Shown: in pieces, positions 41,083 through 49,477 of the stretch
Position numbering within the stretch: the first letter of the stretch is position 1
How the letters are laid out: each line of letters begins with the position of its first letter
From: Psychrobacter sp. bablab_jr014
GTDB lineage: Bacteria > Pseudomonadota > Gammaproteobacteria > Pseudomonadales > Moraxellaceae
Direction: 5' to 3'
Assembly: GCF_016464015.1 (NCBI RefSeq)
Contig: NZ_JACDXT010000019.1
Location: forward strand, 234,261 to 298,260
Length of the DNA: 64,000 nt
Notes under the pieces: generated by a model
What the model saw: only the letters and a program-made list of their open reading frames with translations
What the model was told of the DNA's origin: nothing
The model's database searches: none
Program-made: the position numbers and the translations under genes

Positions 41083-41880
41083 TTACTGATCCGCCGCATC
41101 ACGGCGAAACGTCCACGTCTTAGCATCAGACGCCTCTTTACAATAATAATAGCCCGCCAAGTCAAACTGCTTTAGCTGCTCAGCACTGGTCAGCTTATTG
41201 TCTGCTGCGTACTTGACCATCAGTCCGCGTGCCTTTTTGGCATAAAAACTAATGACTTTATATTGACCATTTTTCTCATCTTCGAATCGTGGCGTGATTA
41301 TGTCCGCATTCAGCGCTTTCTTTTTTACCGCTTTAAAATACTCATTCGATGCCAGATTGACGAGTACGGGTTTGCCCTCATCACCTTGTACCGCTTGTAC
41401 GCGCTCGTTAACCACTTGCGTGATGGCGTCGTCCCAAAAGGTGTATAGGTTTTTGCCCTTAGGATTTTCAAGCGCGGTGCCCATCTCTAGGCGATATGGC
41501 TGGATTAAGTCCAGCGGCTTTAACACCCCATACAAGCCTGAGAGGATGCCCACGTGCGCGTTGACATACTCGACTGAGGCTTTGTCCAGCGCATAGCCGT
41601 CCAAGCCTGTGTATACATCGCCATCGAACAAGTACAGCGCAGGCTTGGCATTGTCGGTGGTAAATGGCGTTTGCCACTGTGCGTTACGCTCGGCATTTAA
41701 GGTTGCCAAGTCGTTTGAAATGCCCATTAATTCTTGCAAGTCCAGCGGGTCTTTTTCTTTTAAGACGTGCATCAGCTCGCTGGCAGGTGCAATCAGCTCA
41801 GGCTGCGAAAATTCAGTTGCCGCAGCAGGCACAGCATCCGTTTCGTTTAAGGATTTTGCAGGGGAGAGTAAAAAGTACAT
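41083..41880 (-). CDS. yaaA: Peroxide stress protein YaaA
   Basis: A 265-residue YaaA (UPF0246) protein starting MYFLLSPAKSLNETDAV, the family signature. PALYLFDGDVYTGLDGYAL, LSGLYGVLKPLDLIQPYRLE and VNLASNEYFKAV are also conserved. In E. coli YaaA lowers intracellular free iron during hydrogen peroxide stress and binds DNA. GAGGA lies 7 bases before the ATG. Confidence 0.92.
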   Translation of the reverse strand: MYFLLSPAKSLNETDAVPAAATEFSQPELIAPASELMHVLKEKDPLDLQELMGISNDLATLNAERNAQWQTPFTTDNAKPALYLFDGDVYTGLDGYALDKASVEYVNAHVGILSGLYGVLKPLDLIQPYRLEMGTALENPKGKNLYTFWDDAITQVVNERVQAVQGDEGKPVLVNLASNEYFKAVKKKALNADIITPRFEDEKNGQYKVISFYAKKARGLMVKYAADNKLTSAEQLKQFDLAGYYYCKEASDAKTWTFRRDAADQ

Positions 41881-42159
41881 GATTATTCCTCATCAGCTAA
41901 AACGGGTTTAAAAATAAGTCAGGTCAATATATCAATAAAACGACCAAGAGTAATGTAAAACCGAATTTATCACTTATTTTTAAGGTATCGCGCACAGCCA
42001 AGACAATACAAGGATTATTTATATAATAAATGTTCGTGATGGCCACTATAATTCCATTTATTTACTTGATAGTATTTGTGAGGTTACTACCTTTGCGAAA
42101 TGATGCGGGCTGAACTTTAAAGAATACCGCTCTTTTGCTAAACAATATCGCTCCAGTTC

Positions 42160-42333
42160 TAGGGCATGTCTTCAATTCAAACGTCTATGACTAAATGGGC
42201 TAAAAATGGCTAAATTATCGGCAAACGGTGTCAAACAGCTGGTCAATATCTCAATATTGTCTGCGCTATTTTTCTTGTTTGCCTGCAACTTATCTCATTT
42301 TTATCGCCATTTTTAAAATGAAGACACGCCCTA
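42160..42333. repeat. 174-bp MITE-like repeat, copy A, upstream of pntA
   Basis: Ends are TAGGGCATGTCTTCA on the left and, read inward from the right, TAGGGCGTGTCTTCA: imperfect 15-bp terminal inverted repeats with TA at both edges. There is no coding capacity. The reverse complement of copy B (45419-45592) aligns over its full length, with exactly the same size. It ends 60 bases before the pntA start, so the pnt promoter may lie in or next to it. Confidence 0.8.
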
Positions 42334-42393
42334 ATCTGAATATCGTCTTATGCATTATCCGTGCGATGCCTTCACTCACTACAAGGAAAGCGT

Positions 42394-43548
42394 ATGAACA
42401 TAGGTGTTATCCGTGCCGCAAGTGCCCTAGAAAATCGCGTAGCACTCACCCCTGATGCCGTCAAAAAATTACAAAAACTGGGGTTTTCTGTGGTTGTTGA
42501 AACAGGGGCAGGTGTGGGCGCTTATTATACCGATACCAGCTATCAGGACGCGGGTGCCAGCGTCGTGCCAACGAGCGCTGAAGTCATCAAGTCCTCAGAT
42601 ATTATTACCGTGGTAGATGATTTGTCAGCCAATTTGGTAGAAGGCATGCGCTCAGGACAACTGCTGATTGGTATGCTCGACCCGTATCGCAATACTCAGC
42701 TAAACACGTATGCAGAAAAAGGGGTTTCGGCATTTGCGATGGAGCTACTGCCACGTACCTTGTCGCGTGCTCAGAATATGGATGTACTGTCTTCACAGGC
42801 CAATCTTGCAGGCTACAAAGCCGTGTTGCTCGCAGCCAATACCTACTCGCGTCCTTTTCCGATGTTTATGACGTCCGCAGGCACGGTCAAACCCGCCAAA
42901 GTTGTTATTTTGGGTGTTGGTGTGGCAGGTCTACAAGCCATTGCCACAGCCAAGCGTTTGGGTGCGGTCGTTGAGGCCAGTGATTTACGCCCTGCGGCCA
43001 AAGAACAAGTGGAATCATTGGGCGGTAAGTGGCTGGATGTGCCCATGAGCGAAGAAGAAGCCCAGCAAGCAAAAACCACAGGCGGCTATGCATGGACGCC
43101 TTCAGCGCAATACATCAAAGACCAAGCGGCCGTAGTGGACAAAGCCTTGCGTGCGGCGGACATCGTTATTACGACCGCGCAAATACCCGGTCGCCAAGCC
43201 CCAAGGTTGGTACATAAAACGACGCTCGACACTATGAAAGCAGGGGCTGTAATTATTGATATGGCAGCTGCGACGGGCGGCAATGTCGAAGGGTGTATCG
43301 CGAATGAAACCGTCACAACCGAGCAAGGCGTACGCATCGTAGGGGCGGCGAATATTCCGTCTATGCTCGCAGCGCAGGCTTCTGACTTGTACGCCAATAA
43401 CTTAGTGAACTTTATTACAACGCTTATTAAGAGCGAGGGGTCTGATGGTGACAAAACAACACCGACCTTATACCTTGATATGAATGATGACATCCAAGGG
43501 GCATTGGCTGTGACCCATGCAGGGCAGATACGCCTAGCACCACGCTAA
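42394..43548 (+). CDS. pntAA: NAD(P) transhydrogenase subunit alpha part 1
   Basis: A 384-residue NAD(H)-binding subunit (domain I) of the proton-translocating transhydrogenase. ENRVALTPDAVKKLQKLGF at the start, the Rossmann loop VVILGVGVAGLQAIATAKRLGA, and VHKTTLDTMKAGAVIIDMAA are typical of the alanine dehydrogenase/PntA fold. The ATG at 42394 has AAGGA 6 bases upstream. It heads a three-gene pntAA-pntAB-pntB operon that makes NADPH from NADH using the proton gradient. Confidence 0.94.
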   Translation: MNIGVIRAASALENRVALTPDAVKKLQKLGFSVVVETGAGVGAYYTDTSYQDAGASVVPTSAEVIKSSDIITVVDDLSANLVEGMRSGQLLIGMLDPYRNTQLNTYAEKGVSAFAMELLPRTLSRAQNMDVLSSQANLAGYKAVLLAANTYSRPFPMFMTSAGTVKPAKVVILGVGVAGLQAIATAKRLGAVVEASDLRPAAKEQVESLGGKWLDVPMSEEEAQQAKTTGGYAWTPSAQYIKDQAAVVDKALRAADIVITTAQIPGRQAPRLVHKTTLDTMKAGAVIIDMAAATGGNVEGCIANETVTTEQGVRIVGAANIPSMLAAQASDLYANNLVNFITTLIKSEGSDGDKTTPTLYLDMNDDIQGALAVTHAGQIRLAPR

Positions 43549-43609
43549 TGACGCAGCGACGCATTGACAACACAGTTTGACAACTTTAAAGGGACTTTAG
43601 GAGAATCAG

Positions 43610-43978
43610 ATGATAGCGACCGTTTTGGGTGTAGCGCACACTGGAGACATGAGTAGCACGCCATTTGTAGCGATTTTTACCATTTTTGTGCTGGCGATTT
43701 TTGTGGGCTATTACGTGGTGTGGGGCGTCACGCCTGCGCTGCATACGCCGCTAATGGCAGTGACCAATGCGCTATCGAGCATTGTGATTGTTGGCGCGAT
43801 GCTACAAACCGTGACGATTGATGGTAGTGATTTTAGTGCCACCAGTCTGTTGGGTGCTTTTGCTGTATTTTTAGCCAGTATTAATATTTTTGGTGGCTTT
43901 GCGGTCACGGAGCGCATGTTGTCTATGTTCAAACCCAAAGCCAAAAAAGTAGCAGCCGACACTGGGAGCGACGCATGA
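43610..43978 (+). CDS. pntAB: NAD(P) transhydrogenase subunit alpha part 2
   Basis: A 122-residue membrane subunit with four hydrophobic segments. FVGYYVVWGVTPALHTPLMAVTNALSSIV (quoted in parts as FVGYYVVWGVTPALHTPLM and AVTNALSSIV) and FAVTERMLSMFKPK are the family signature. It supplies half of the proton channel (domain II). In E. coli this part is fused to the alpha subunit; here it is separate. Its stop overlaps the pntB start by 4 bases (ATGA), and AGGAG precedes the ATG. Confidence 0.93.
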   Translation: MIATVLGVAHTGDMSSTPFVAIFTIFVLAIFVGYYVVWGVTPALHTPLMAVTNALSSIVIVGAMLQTVTIDGSDFSATSLLGAFAVFLASINIFGGFAVTERMLSMFKPKAKKVAADTGSDA

Positions 43979-45372
43979 ATTCTATGAATGTCATCGCTGC
44001 CAATGCAGACTGGTTTTATCTTGTTGGTGCGATATTGTTCGTATTGACGTTACGCGGCTTATCCAGTCCCAAAACCGCTATCCGTGGCAACCGTTTGGGT
44101 ATGGCGGCCATGACCATTGCGGTGATTACGACCTTTTTCTTAGCGGAGGGCCCTATACTTTGGCTGATTATTGGTGCCATGGTGCTGGGTGCGCTAGTTG
44201 GTTTATGGAAAGCCAAGACCGTCGCTATGACGCAGATGCCAGAGACCGTCGCGCTGATGCACTCATTTGTAGGTTTGGCGGCAGTTGCGATTGCTTTGGC
44301 AACCGTATTACATACCGAGCAAGCACACAGTACGATAGCGCGTCTTGAATTGTTCGTCGGCTGTTTTATTGGCGCGATTACCTTTTCGGCATCCGTATTT
44401 GCCTTTGGTAAACTGGCGGCAAAAAGCTGGGCAAAAACAGTGGCTGGCAGCTGGGTGAAGCCCGTGCAGGGGCTGTTATTTGTCGCCATGATTGGCTTTG
44501 GTATTCTGTATTTTACGACTGATTCTTTGACCGCATTTTATATCATGACGCTATTGGCGGTAATTTTTGGCTGGATGTGGATTGCACCGATTGGTGGCGG
44601 TGACATGCCTGTTGTGGTATCGCTGTTAAACTCATTCTCAGGCTGGGCAGCCGCAGGTATTGGTTTTACGCTTGGCAACTCCATGCTGATTATCGCAGGC
44701 TCTTTGGTTGGCTCATCAGGCGCTATCTTGTCGTATATCATGTGCCGCGCGATGAACCGTTCCTTATTAAATGTTTTGTTTGGAGGTATGGGTACGGCTG
44801 CTGCTGTTGCTGGTGACGACGATGGCGCGCCAAAAACCTACAAGTCTGGTTCAGCAGAAGATGCAGGTTTCTTAATGGCCAATGCCAGTGATGTGATTAT
44901 CGTACCAGGCTACGGTATGGCTCAAGGCCGCGCGCAGAATGCGGTTAAAGAAATGTACGCGCTATTAAAAGATGAAGGCGTCAATGTTCGCTTTGCGATT
45001 CACCCTGTCGCAGGGCGTATGCCAGGACACATGAACGTGTTACTTGCCGAAGCAGACGTACCTTATGATGATATTTTAGAAATGGATGAGATTAATTCAG
45101 ACTTTGCCAGTACTGATGTGGTGTTGGTGATTGGTGCAAATGACGTGGTCAATCCATCTGCCAAAGAAGACCCAGCCTCACCGATATTTGGCATGCCCAT
45201 CCTTGAGGTGACCAAGGCACAAACCGTGATGGTTATCAAACGTTCAATGAGTACAGGCTACGCAGGTTTGGACAACAGCTTATTTTATATGGACAAAACC
45301 ATGATGATATTTGGAGATGCTAAGAAGATGGTTGAAGAAATGGTGCGTAGCATCAACGGTACGGGTCACTAA
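43975..45372 (+). CDS. pntB: NAD(P) transhydrogenase subunit beta
   Basis: A 465-residue subunit with about nine membrane segments and a C-terminal NADP(H)-binding domain III (about 285-462). The NADP site shows IIVPGYGMAQGRAQNAVKEM, FAIHPVAGRMPGHMNVLLAEA and VLVIGANDVVNPSAKEDP. The start overlaps pntAB by 4 bases, so translation is coupled. The operon is followed by repeat copy B and a terminator. Confidence 0.95.
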   Translation: MNSMNVIAANADWFYLVGAILFVLTLRGLSSPKTAIRGNRLGMAAMTIAVITTFFLAEGPILWLIIGAMVLGALVGLWKAKTVAMTQMPETVALMHSFVGLAAVAIALATVLHTEQAHSTIARLELFVGCFIGAITFSASVFAFGKLAAKSWAKTVAGSWVKPVQGLLFVAMIGFGILYFTTDSLTAFYIMTLLAVIFGWMWIAPIGGGDMPVVVSLLNSFSGWAAAGIGFTLGNSMLIIAGSLVGSSGAILSYIMCRAMNRSLLNVLFGGMGTAAAVAGDDDGAPKTYKSGSAEDAGFLMANASDVIIVPGYGMAQGRAQNAVKEMYALLKDEGVNVRFAIHPVAGRMPGHMNVLLAEADVPYDDILEMDEINSDFASTDVVLVIGANDVVNPSAKEDPASPIFGMPILEVTKAQTVMVIKRSMSTGYAGLDNSLFYMDKTMMIFGDAKKMVEEMVRSINGTGH

Positions 45373-45418
45373 CAGTTATTCACTTACTGTGGCCTCATTG
45401 CCGTATTGAGTCTTGAAC

Positions 45419-45592
45419 TAGGGCGTGTCATCATTTAGATAGCGAGGCTTAAAGTGAGATAAATCGTCGCCAAATAAGGAAAAAATTGCAGAGAATATCG
45501 GTATATTCACAAGATTTTTGACGCTGTTTGGCAAGATTTAGCCAGTTTAAGACCGCTAAATGATTTCATGGGCTAATTGATGATACGCCCTA
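45419..45592. repeat. 174-bp MITE-like repeat, copy B, downstream of pntB
   Basis: Terminal inverted repeats TAGGGCGTGTCATCA (left) and TAGGGCGTATCATCA (read inward from the right) with TA at both edges. It is the same length as copy A (42160-42333) and in opposite orientation. By eye about two thirds of positions agree after two small gaps, with the ends and the middle best conserved. There is no open frame of note. Confidence 0.8.
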
Positions 45593-45609
45593 GATTTTAT
45601 CATCAGCCT

Positions 45610-45635
45610 AAAAGACTGCTTCGGCAGTCTTTTTC
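45610..45635 (+). terminator. Terminator downstream of the pnt operon
   Basis: Perfect 10-bp stem AAAAGACTGC / GCAGTCTTTT around a TTCG tetraloop with a T-rich tail. It lies after repeat copy B. Confidence 0.9.
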
Positions 45636-45686
45636 TTTTATACTTTATAAAAATAACCAAAAACATGACAAGGACCACCTCAGCAC

Positions 45687-46250
45687 ATGAACATGCTTAT
45701 CCGTTTTTTTATCATGATGGCACTCTTAAAACAGCAGCTAAAGCACACCCAGTCATCAACAACTGAGTCAGCCGCATCACCATCGCAAAGCATTCAGCTT
45801 AACCATGAGCAATTGTTTTCGCCCATCTCTCGCAGCTATCGGGTTTTGCCACATGACATGGGCTGGCGTGATCATTTGCCAAACTATCGCTATCTGTCTT
45901 TTATTGAGCTGAACATCACCAAATGGATAGTCGAATGCTGTCATCACAAAGGCATACCCAATCTGTTCTGGATTATCTCCATGCAAGAGATGGTCTATTT
46001 AAAAGAAGTGCGTTTTTTAGAAAAGCTCACGGTAAAAAGTCAGCTAGAAGGGTGGGATAAAAAATATCTGTATTTTCAGCACCATTTTTTTGTAAATAAT
46101 AGCTTGATGGCAATTGGCATGACCAAGTTTATGCTAAAAACCAAAAAAGAACTCAAGCTTCCGCAAATTCTGGTCAATGAAGACAGCCATCCCAGTGCCG
46201 TGATAGATACGTGGAACGCGCATCAAACCGCCATCAAATCGCAAAATTAA
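45687..46250 (+). CDS. Hotdog-fold acyl-CoA thioesterase family protein
   Basis: A 187-residue protein. After a weakly conserved N-terminal 45 residues, YRVLPHDMGWRDHLPNYRYL, FIELNITKWIVE and MVYLKEVRFLEKLTVKSQLE resemble the 4HBT_2 thioesterase group. An Asp-containing loop (PHDMGW) and a long central helix fit the hotdog fold. The substrate is unknown. AAGGA lies about 12 bases before the first ATG; a second ATG two codons later (45693) is also possible. Confidence 0.65.
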   Translation: MNMLIRFFIMMALLKQQLKHTQSSTTESAASPSQSIQLNHEQLFSPISRSYRVLPHDMGWRDHLPNYRYLSFIELNITKWIVECCHHKGIPNLFWIISMQEMVYLKEVRFLEKLTVKSQLEGWDKKYLYFQHHFFVNNSLMAIGMTKFMLKTKKELKLPQILVNEDSHPSAVIDTWNAHQTAIKSQN

Positions 46251-46292
46251 AAAAACTAAAACCTTTAAAAGTACCAAAATAAAAGTATCAAA

Positions 46293-46544
46293 ATATCAGG
46301 CATCAATGAAGACCCCGTTTGCGGTAGTGGCAATGGCAGTGTGGCAGCATTTATGAGACACCATGCGGTCTTTGATTATGCAGAAGAAGAGGGGGCAGAT
46401 GGTCTCACAATACAGTCTAGCCAAGGTCAGGTATTGGGTCGAGACGGGCACATCCGCCTACAGATTCAGCAAGCGGCAGTTTTGGTCGGCGGTCAAGCGG
46501 TGACCTGCATTGATGGCAGCATCCAATTGCCGTCGCTTAAATAA
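46293..46544 (+). pseudogene. C-terminal remnant of a PhzF family gene
   Basis: An open stretch without a proper start encodes ISGINEDPVCGSGNGSVAAF, the conserved PhzF motif (EDPVTGSGNG-like), followed by about 65 residues of the PhzF C-terminus (GHIRLQIQQAAVLVGGQAV). A full PhzF protein has about 260-300 residues, so some two thirds is missing. The frame is closed upstream by TAA at 46266. The remnant lies between the thioesterase gene and the fru operon. Confidence 0.7.
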
Positions 46545-46610
46545 GTTTGCCCTTATGTGATGGCGCATTAAACGCATTTTTAGCTACCCTTAGCTACTTT
46601 AGGCAGACAC

Positions 46611-46642
46611 AAAAAAAGCTGGGATAAGTCCCAGCTTTTTTA
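46611..46642. terminator. Bidirectional terminator, PhzF remnant / fru operon
   Basis: Stem AAAAAGCTGGGA / TCCCAGCTTTTT with a TAAG loop and T-run. It ends the leftward fru operon. Confidence 0.92.
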
Positions 46643-46716
46643 TCGAAGGTCAATGGTTTTTAGCAGTACAGGTATAAAACAGCCTATACCTCGTACAGCG
46701 CATACATAGGCTGTGC

Positions 46717-48516
46717 TTATACAGGTTGAGTCTCCAGACTGGGCGCAGCTTCTTGCCGTTTTTTAACAACTGCATACACCACACCAGTAACAATACTACC
46801 GGCAGCAATCGCCAACAAATACAGCATGGGCTGAGTGATGGCATTGGGTATCAACAGCACAAACACCCCGCCATGTGGTGCCATTAGCTGGTTGTTAAAT
46901 AGTGCCACCAGACCACCAGTCAACACTCCACCCACGATACAGCTGGGAATCACCCGTATCGGGTCTTTGGCAGCAAAGGGTATCGCCCCTTCCGAGATAA
47001 AACACAGCCCCAATACAAACGCCGCCTTACCCGCATCACGCTCTGGCTGGCTAAATTTATTTCTAGCGACCAAAGTCGCAATGCCCATACCAATCGCAGG
47101 CACCATACCGCCCGCCATGGTTGCCGCCATTGGCATATAAGTTTGCGTGGTCAGCAGCCCAACGGTAAAGGTATAAGCAGCTTTGTTAATTGGACCACCA
47201 AGGTCTATACACATCATGCCAGCCAGCACCATACCCATCAGTACCGCATTGGTCGTGCCCATATTGTTCAAGAAGTTTTGCATGGCTTCAAAGATTTGCG
47301 CCACAGGGTTGCCAATCACATAAATCATCGCCAAGCCAACAATCAAAGACGCCAGCAGGGGAATGATTAAAATGGGTTTTAAGGCCTCCAAACTGGCGGG
47401 CATTTTTAACTTTTTGGCGATGAGTAATGCCACATAACCGGCCAAAAATCCAGAGACAATCCCGCCCAAAAACCCTGCTTGTAGCTGACTTGCCAGCACC
47501 CCACCTATCAATCCGGGCGCCAGCCCTGGACGGTCGGCAATGGAGTAGGCGATGTAGCCAGACAGCATAGGCACCATAAGTAAAAATGCCGCATCACCCA
47601 CTTGCTTGAGTGCTGCCGCCAGTGTGCCCGGCTCTTTAAATGCCTCAATACCAAACACAAACGACAGCGCAATCAACAAACCACCGGCAACCACCATAGG
47701 CAGCATGAAAGACACACCTGTCAGTAGGTGTTTATAAACGCCTGCTTTTTCTTTTTTCTCAGCGCCTTGAGCGCCGCTACTGACATCAGCAGCTTGATTG
47801 GCAGCAGTCAGCACTTTGGCTTCAGTGATCGCTTGCGCAAAAGCTTTATCGGTCTGTTTTAAGGCAAATCCGGTGCTACAGCGGTACACACGTTTGCCCA
47901 CAAAGCGGTCAGTATTCACTTCAATATCTGCCGCCAGTATCACAATATCTGCCTGCTCAATGTCTTCATCAGACAAAATATTTTTTGCCCCCACCGAGCC
48001 TTGGGTTTCCACCTCAATTTCATAACCCAGCTTTGCGGCGCCTTGTTCCAAGGCTTCAGCCGCCATAAAGGTATGCGCGACCCCAGTTGGGCAGGCAGTG
48101 ATGGCAACAAAACGGGTAGGGTCGCTTGTCGAGGGATTTATAGAGGGGCTGCTTGAGGGGCTACTAGAGAGGCTTGCTGCTGGCTCGCCTGCTTGACCTG
48201 TTTCCAAGTCTGCTTCATTAACGCTTGCATGACTTAATGCCGTCGTTAATAACGCCTGAGCATCTTGCTGGGCATTGGCTAAATGAATATTCGCCACAGG
48301 CTTGCCTTGTAGTTTTCCGACAGACTTTAGCGGCTCGCCCACCACAATCACCGCATCCACCGCACTGGCATCAAAGGTTTTGGCAGACTCAGAAATAAAA
48401 TGCTCATAGCCAAGCTGGGTTGCCACACTGGCAAGTTTTCTGGTCAAAATCAACGCATTAATGGGCTGCGTGCTGCTATGAGGAATAAATAAAATGTGTT
48501 TAATATCTTGCATCAT
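46717..48516 (-). CDS. fruA: Fructose PTS transporter EIIB'-EIIB-EIIC
   Basis: A 599-residue inner-membrane permease. A degenerate EIIB-like domain covers about 1-100 and a Ser/Pro-rich linker about 105-134. The active EIIB domain follows with phospho-acceptor Cys142 in ITACPTGVAHTFMAAEAL. The EIIC channel (about 260-590) has LAPGLIGGVLASQLQAGFLG and MCIDLGGPINKAAYTF. It imports fructose as fructose 1-phosphate. It overlaps fruK by 17 bases; two adjacent ATGs are possible starts. It is the last gene of a leftward operon. Confidence 0.93.
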   Translation of the reverse strand: MMQDIKHILFIPHSSTQPINALILTRKLASVATQLGYEHFISESAKTFDASAVDAVIVVGEPLKSVGKLQGKPVANIHLANAQQDAQALLTTALSHASVNEADLETGQAGEPAASLSSSPSSSPSINPSTSDPTRFVAITACPTGVAHTFMAAEALEQGAAKLGYEIEVETQGSVGAKNILSDEDIEQADIVILAADIEVNTDRFVGKRVYRCSTGFALKQTDKAFAQAITEAKVLTAANQAADVSSGAQGAEKKEKAGVYKHLLTGVSFMLPMVVAGGLLIALSFVFGIEAFKEPGTLAAALKQVGDAAFLLMVPMLSGYIAYSIADRPGLAPGLIGGVLASQLQAGFLGGIVSGFLAGYVALLIAKKLKMPASLEALKPILIIPLLASLIVGLAMIYVIGNPVAQIFEAMQNFLNNMGTTNAVLMGMVLAGMMCIDLGGPINKAAYTFTVGLLTTQTYMPMAATMAGGMVPAIGMGIATLVARNKFSQPERDAGKAAFVLGLCFISEGAIPFAAKDPIRVIPSCIVGGVLTGGLVALFNNQLMAPHGGVFVLLIPNAITQPMLYLLAIAAGSIVTGVVYAVVKKRQEAAPSLETQPV

Positions 48517-49474
48517 ACTGGCCTAATGGGTGGACAGTGACTTGCTGCTGCAAATCGGTAATAGAAGAAAAATCAGAAATGCTAAAGCCCACTTGCGTCA
48601 CCGCATGACTGGCAATCGCAGTAGCTTGAGTCAAAATTTGTTCGGCGCTATCATCGGACAACAAGCCATGCACCATACCGGCTAATAGCGAATCGCCAGC
48701 GCCCACGGTGCTTTTCACCGTCACATGGGGTGCTTTGGCATACAGTGGCTGTTGTGTATTGAGCCAGTTAACCCCTTGCTCCCCCATCGAGATGACCACA
48801 TGCTCAATGTTCTGGTTAATCGAGGCAAATAGCTTTTGTTGTTCTCGAAACGTTGCCGCAGGTCGGTGAAAGGTTTCTGTCAGCTCGTCGGTATTGGGTT
48901 TTATCAGCCAAGGACTGGCAGCAATAGCCGCACTCAGCGCCTGACCGCTGGTATCCACGGCCACTTTCTTGCCTTGTGATTTAAGCCATTCAATCAGTGC
49001 AGTCAGCTCTTTGGTTTTATAACCTTGTGGTAAGCTGCCAGCAATGATAACCATATCCACTTCATTGCCGCCAGTTTCTGCATCGCTTTGCAAAACAGCA
49101 CTGAGCTGAGCTCGCAGCTGGGTTTTGGCGTTGTCATCCACCCAAAATCCTTTGCCATTAATGTCGGTCATGCGTCCTGACGCTTCAGCAATTTTCAGGT
49201 TTTGCCGAGTCTCACCGGACACATACACAAACTGATTATCAAACCCTTCACGAGCAAAGTGACTTTCAAATATCTGACGGTTCTCATCCCCCAAAAACCC
49301 ACTGACAACAACTTCATGCCCCAAGTCTTTGAGCACTTGTGCCACATTCAAGCCCTTGCCAGCTGCATGGGTGATGACAGACTGCTGTCGGTTCACAGCA
49401 CCTACCATCAGCTCATCAATGCCCACCGTCAAGTCAATGGCAGGGTTTAGGGTAATGGTTAATATCTTTGCCAT
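48500..49474 (-). CDS. fruK: 1-phosphofructokinase
   Basis: A 324-residue PfkB-family kinase that converts fructose 1-phosphate to fructose 1,6-bisphosphate. The N-terminal signature ITLNPAIDLTVGIDEL, the substrate motif HAAGKGLNVAQVLKDLGHEV and the ATP/catalytic motif STVGAGDSLLAGMVHGL are present. The ATG has AGGA upstream and lies 3 bases after the fruB stop; its 3' end overlaps fruA. Expression is therefore coupled across the operon. Confidence 0.94.
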   Translation of the reverse strand: MAKILTITLNPAIDLTVGIDELMVGAVNRQQSVITHAAGKGLNVAQVLKDLGHEVVVSGFLGDENRQIFESHFAREGFDNQFVYVSGETRQNLKIAEASGRMTDINGKGFWVDDNAKTQLRAQLSAVLQSDAETGGNEVDMVIIAGSLPQGYKTKELTALIEWLKSQGKKVAVDTSGQALSAAIAASPWLIKPNTDELTETFHRPAATFREQQKLFASINQNIEHVVISMGEQGVNWLNTQQPLYAKAPHVTVKSTVGAGDSLLAGMVHGLLSDDSAEQILTQATAIASHAVTQVGFSISDFSSITDLQQQVTVHPLGQYDARY

Positions 49475-49477
49475 GCC

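Noticed and set aside
42228..42455. 75-codon open frame running from repeat copy A into pntAA
   Set aside because: It overlaps the repeat and the true pntAA start in another frame and resembles no protein.
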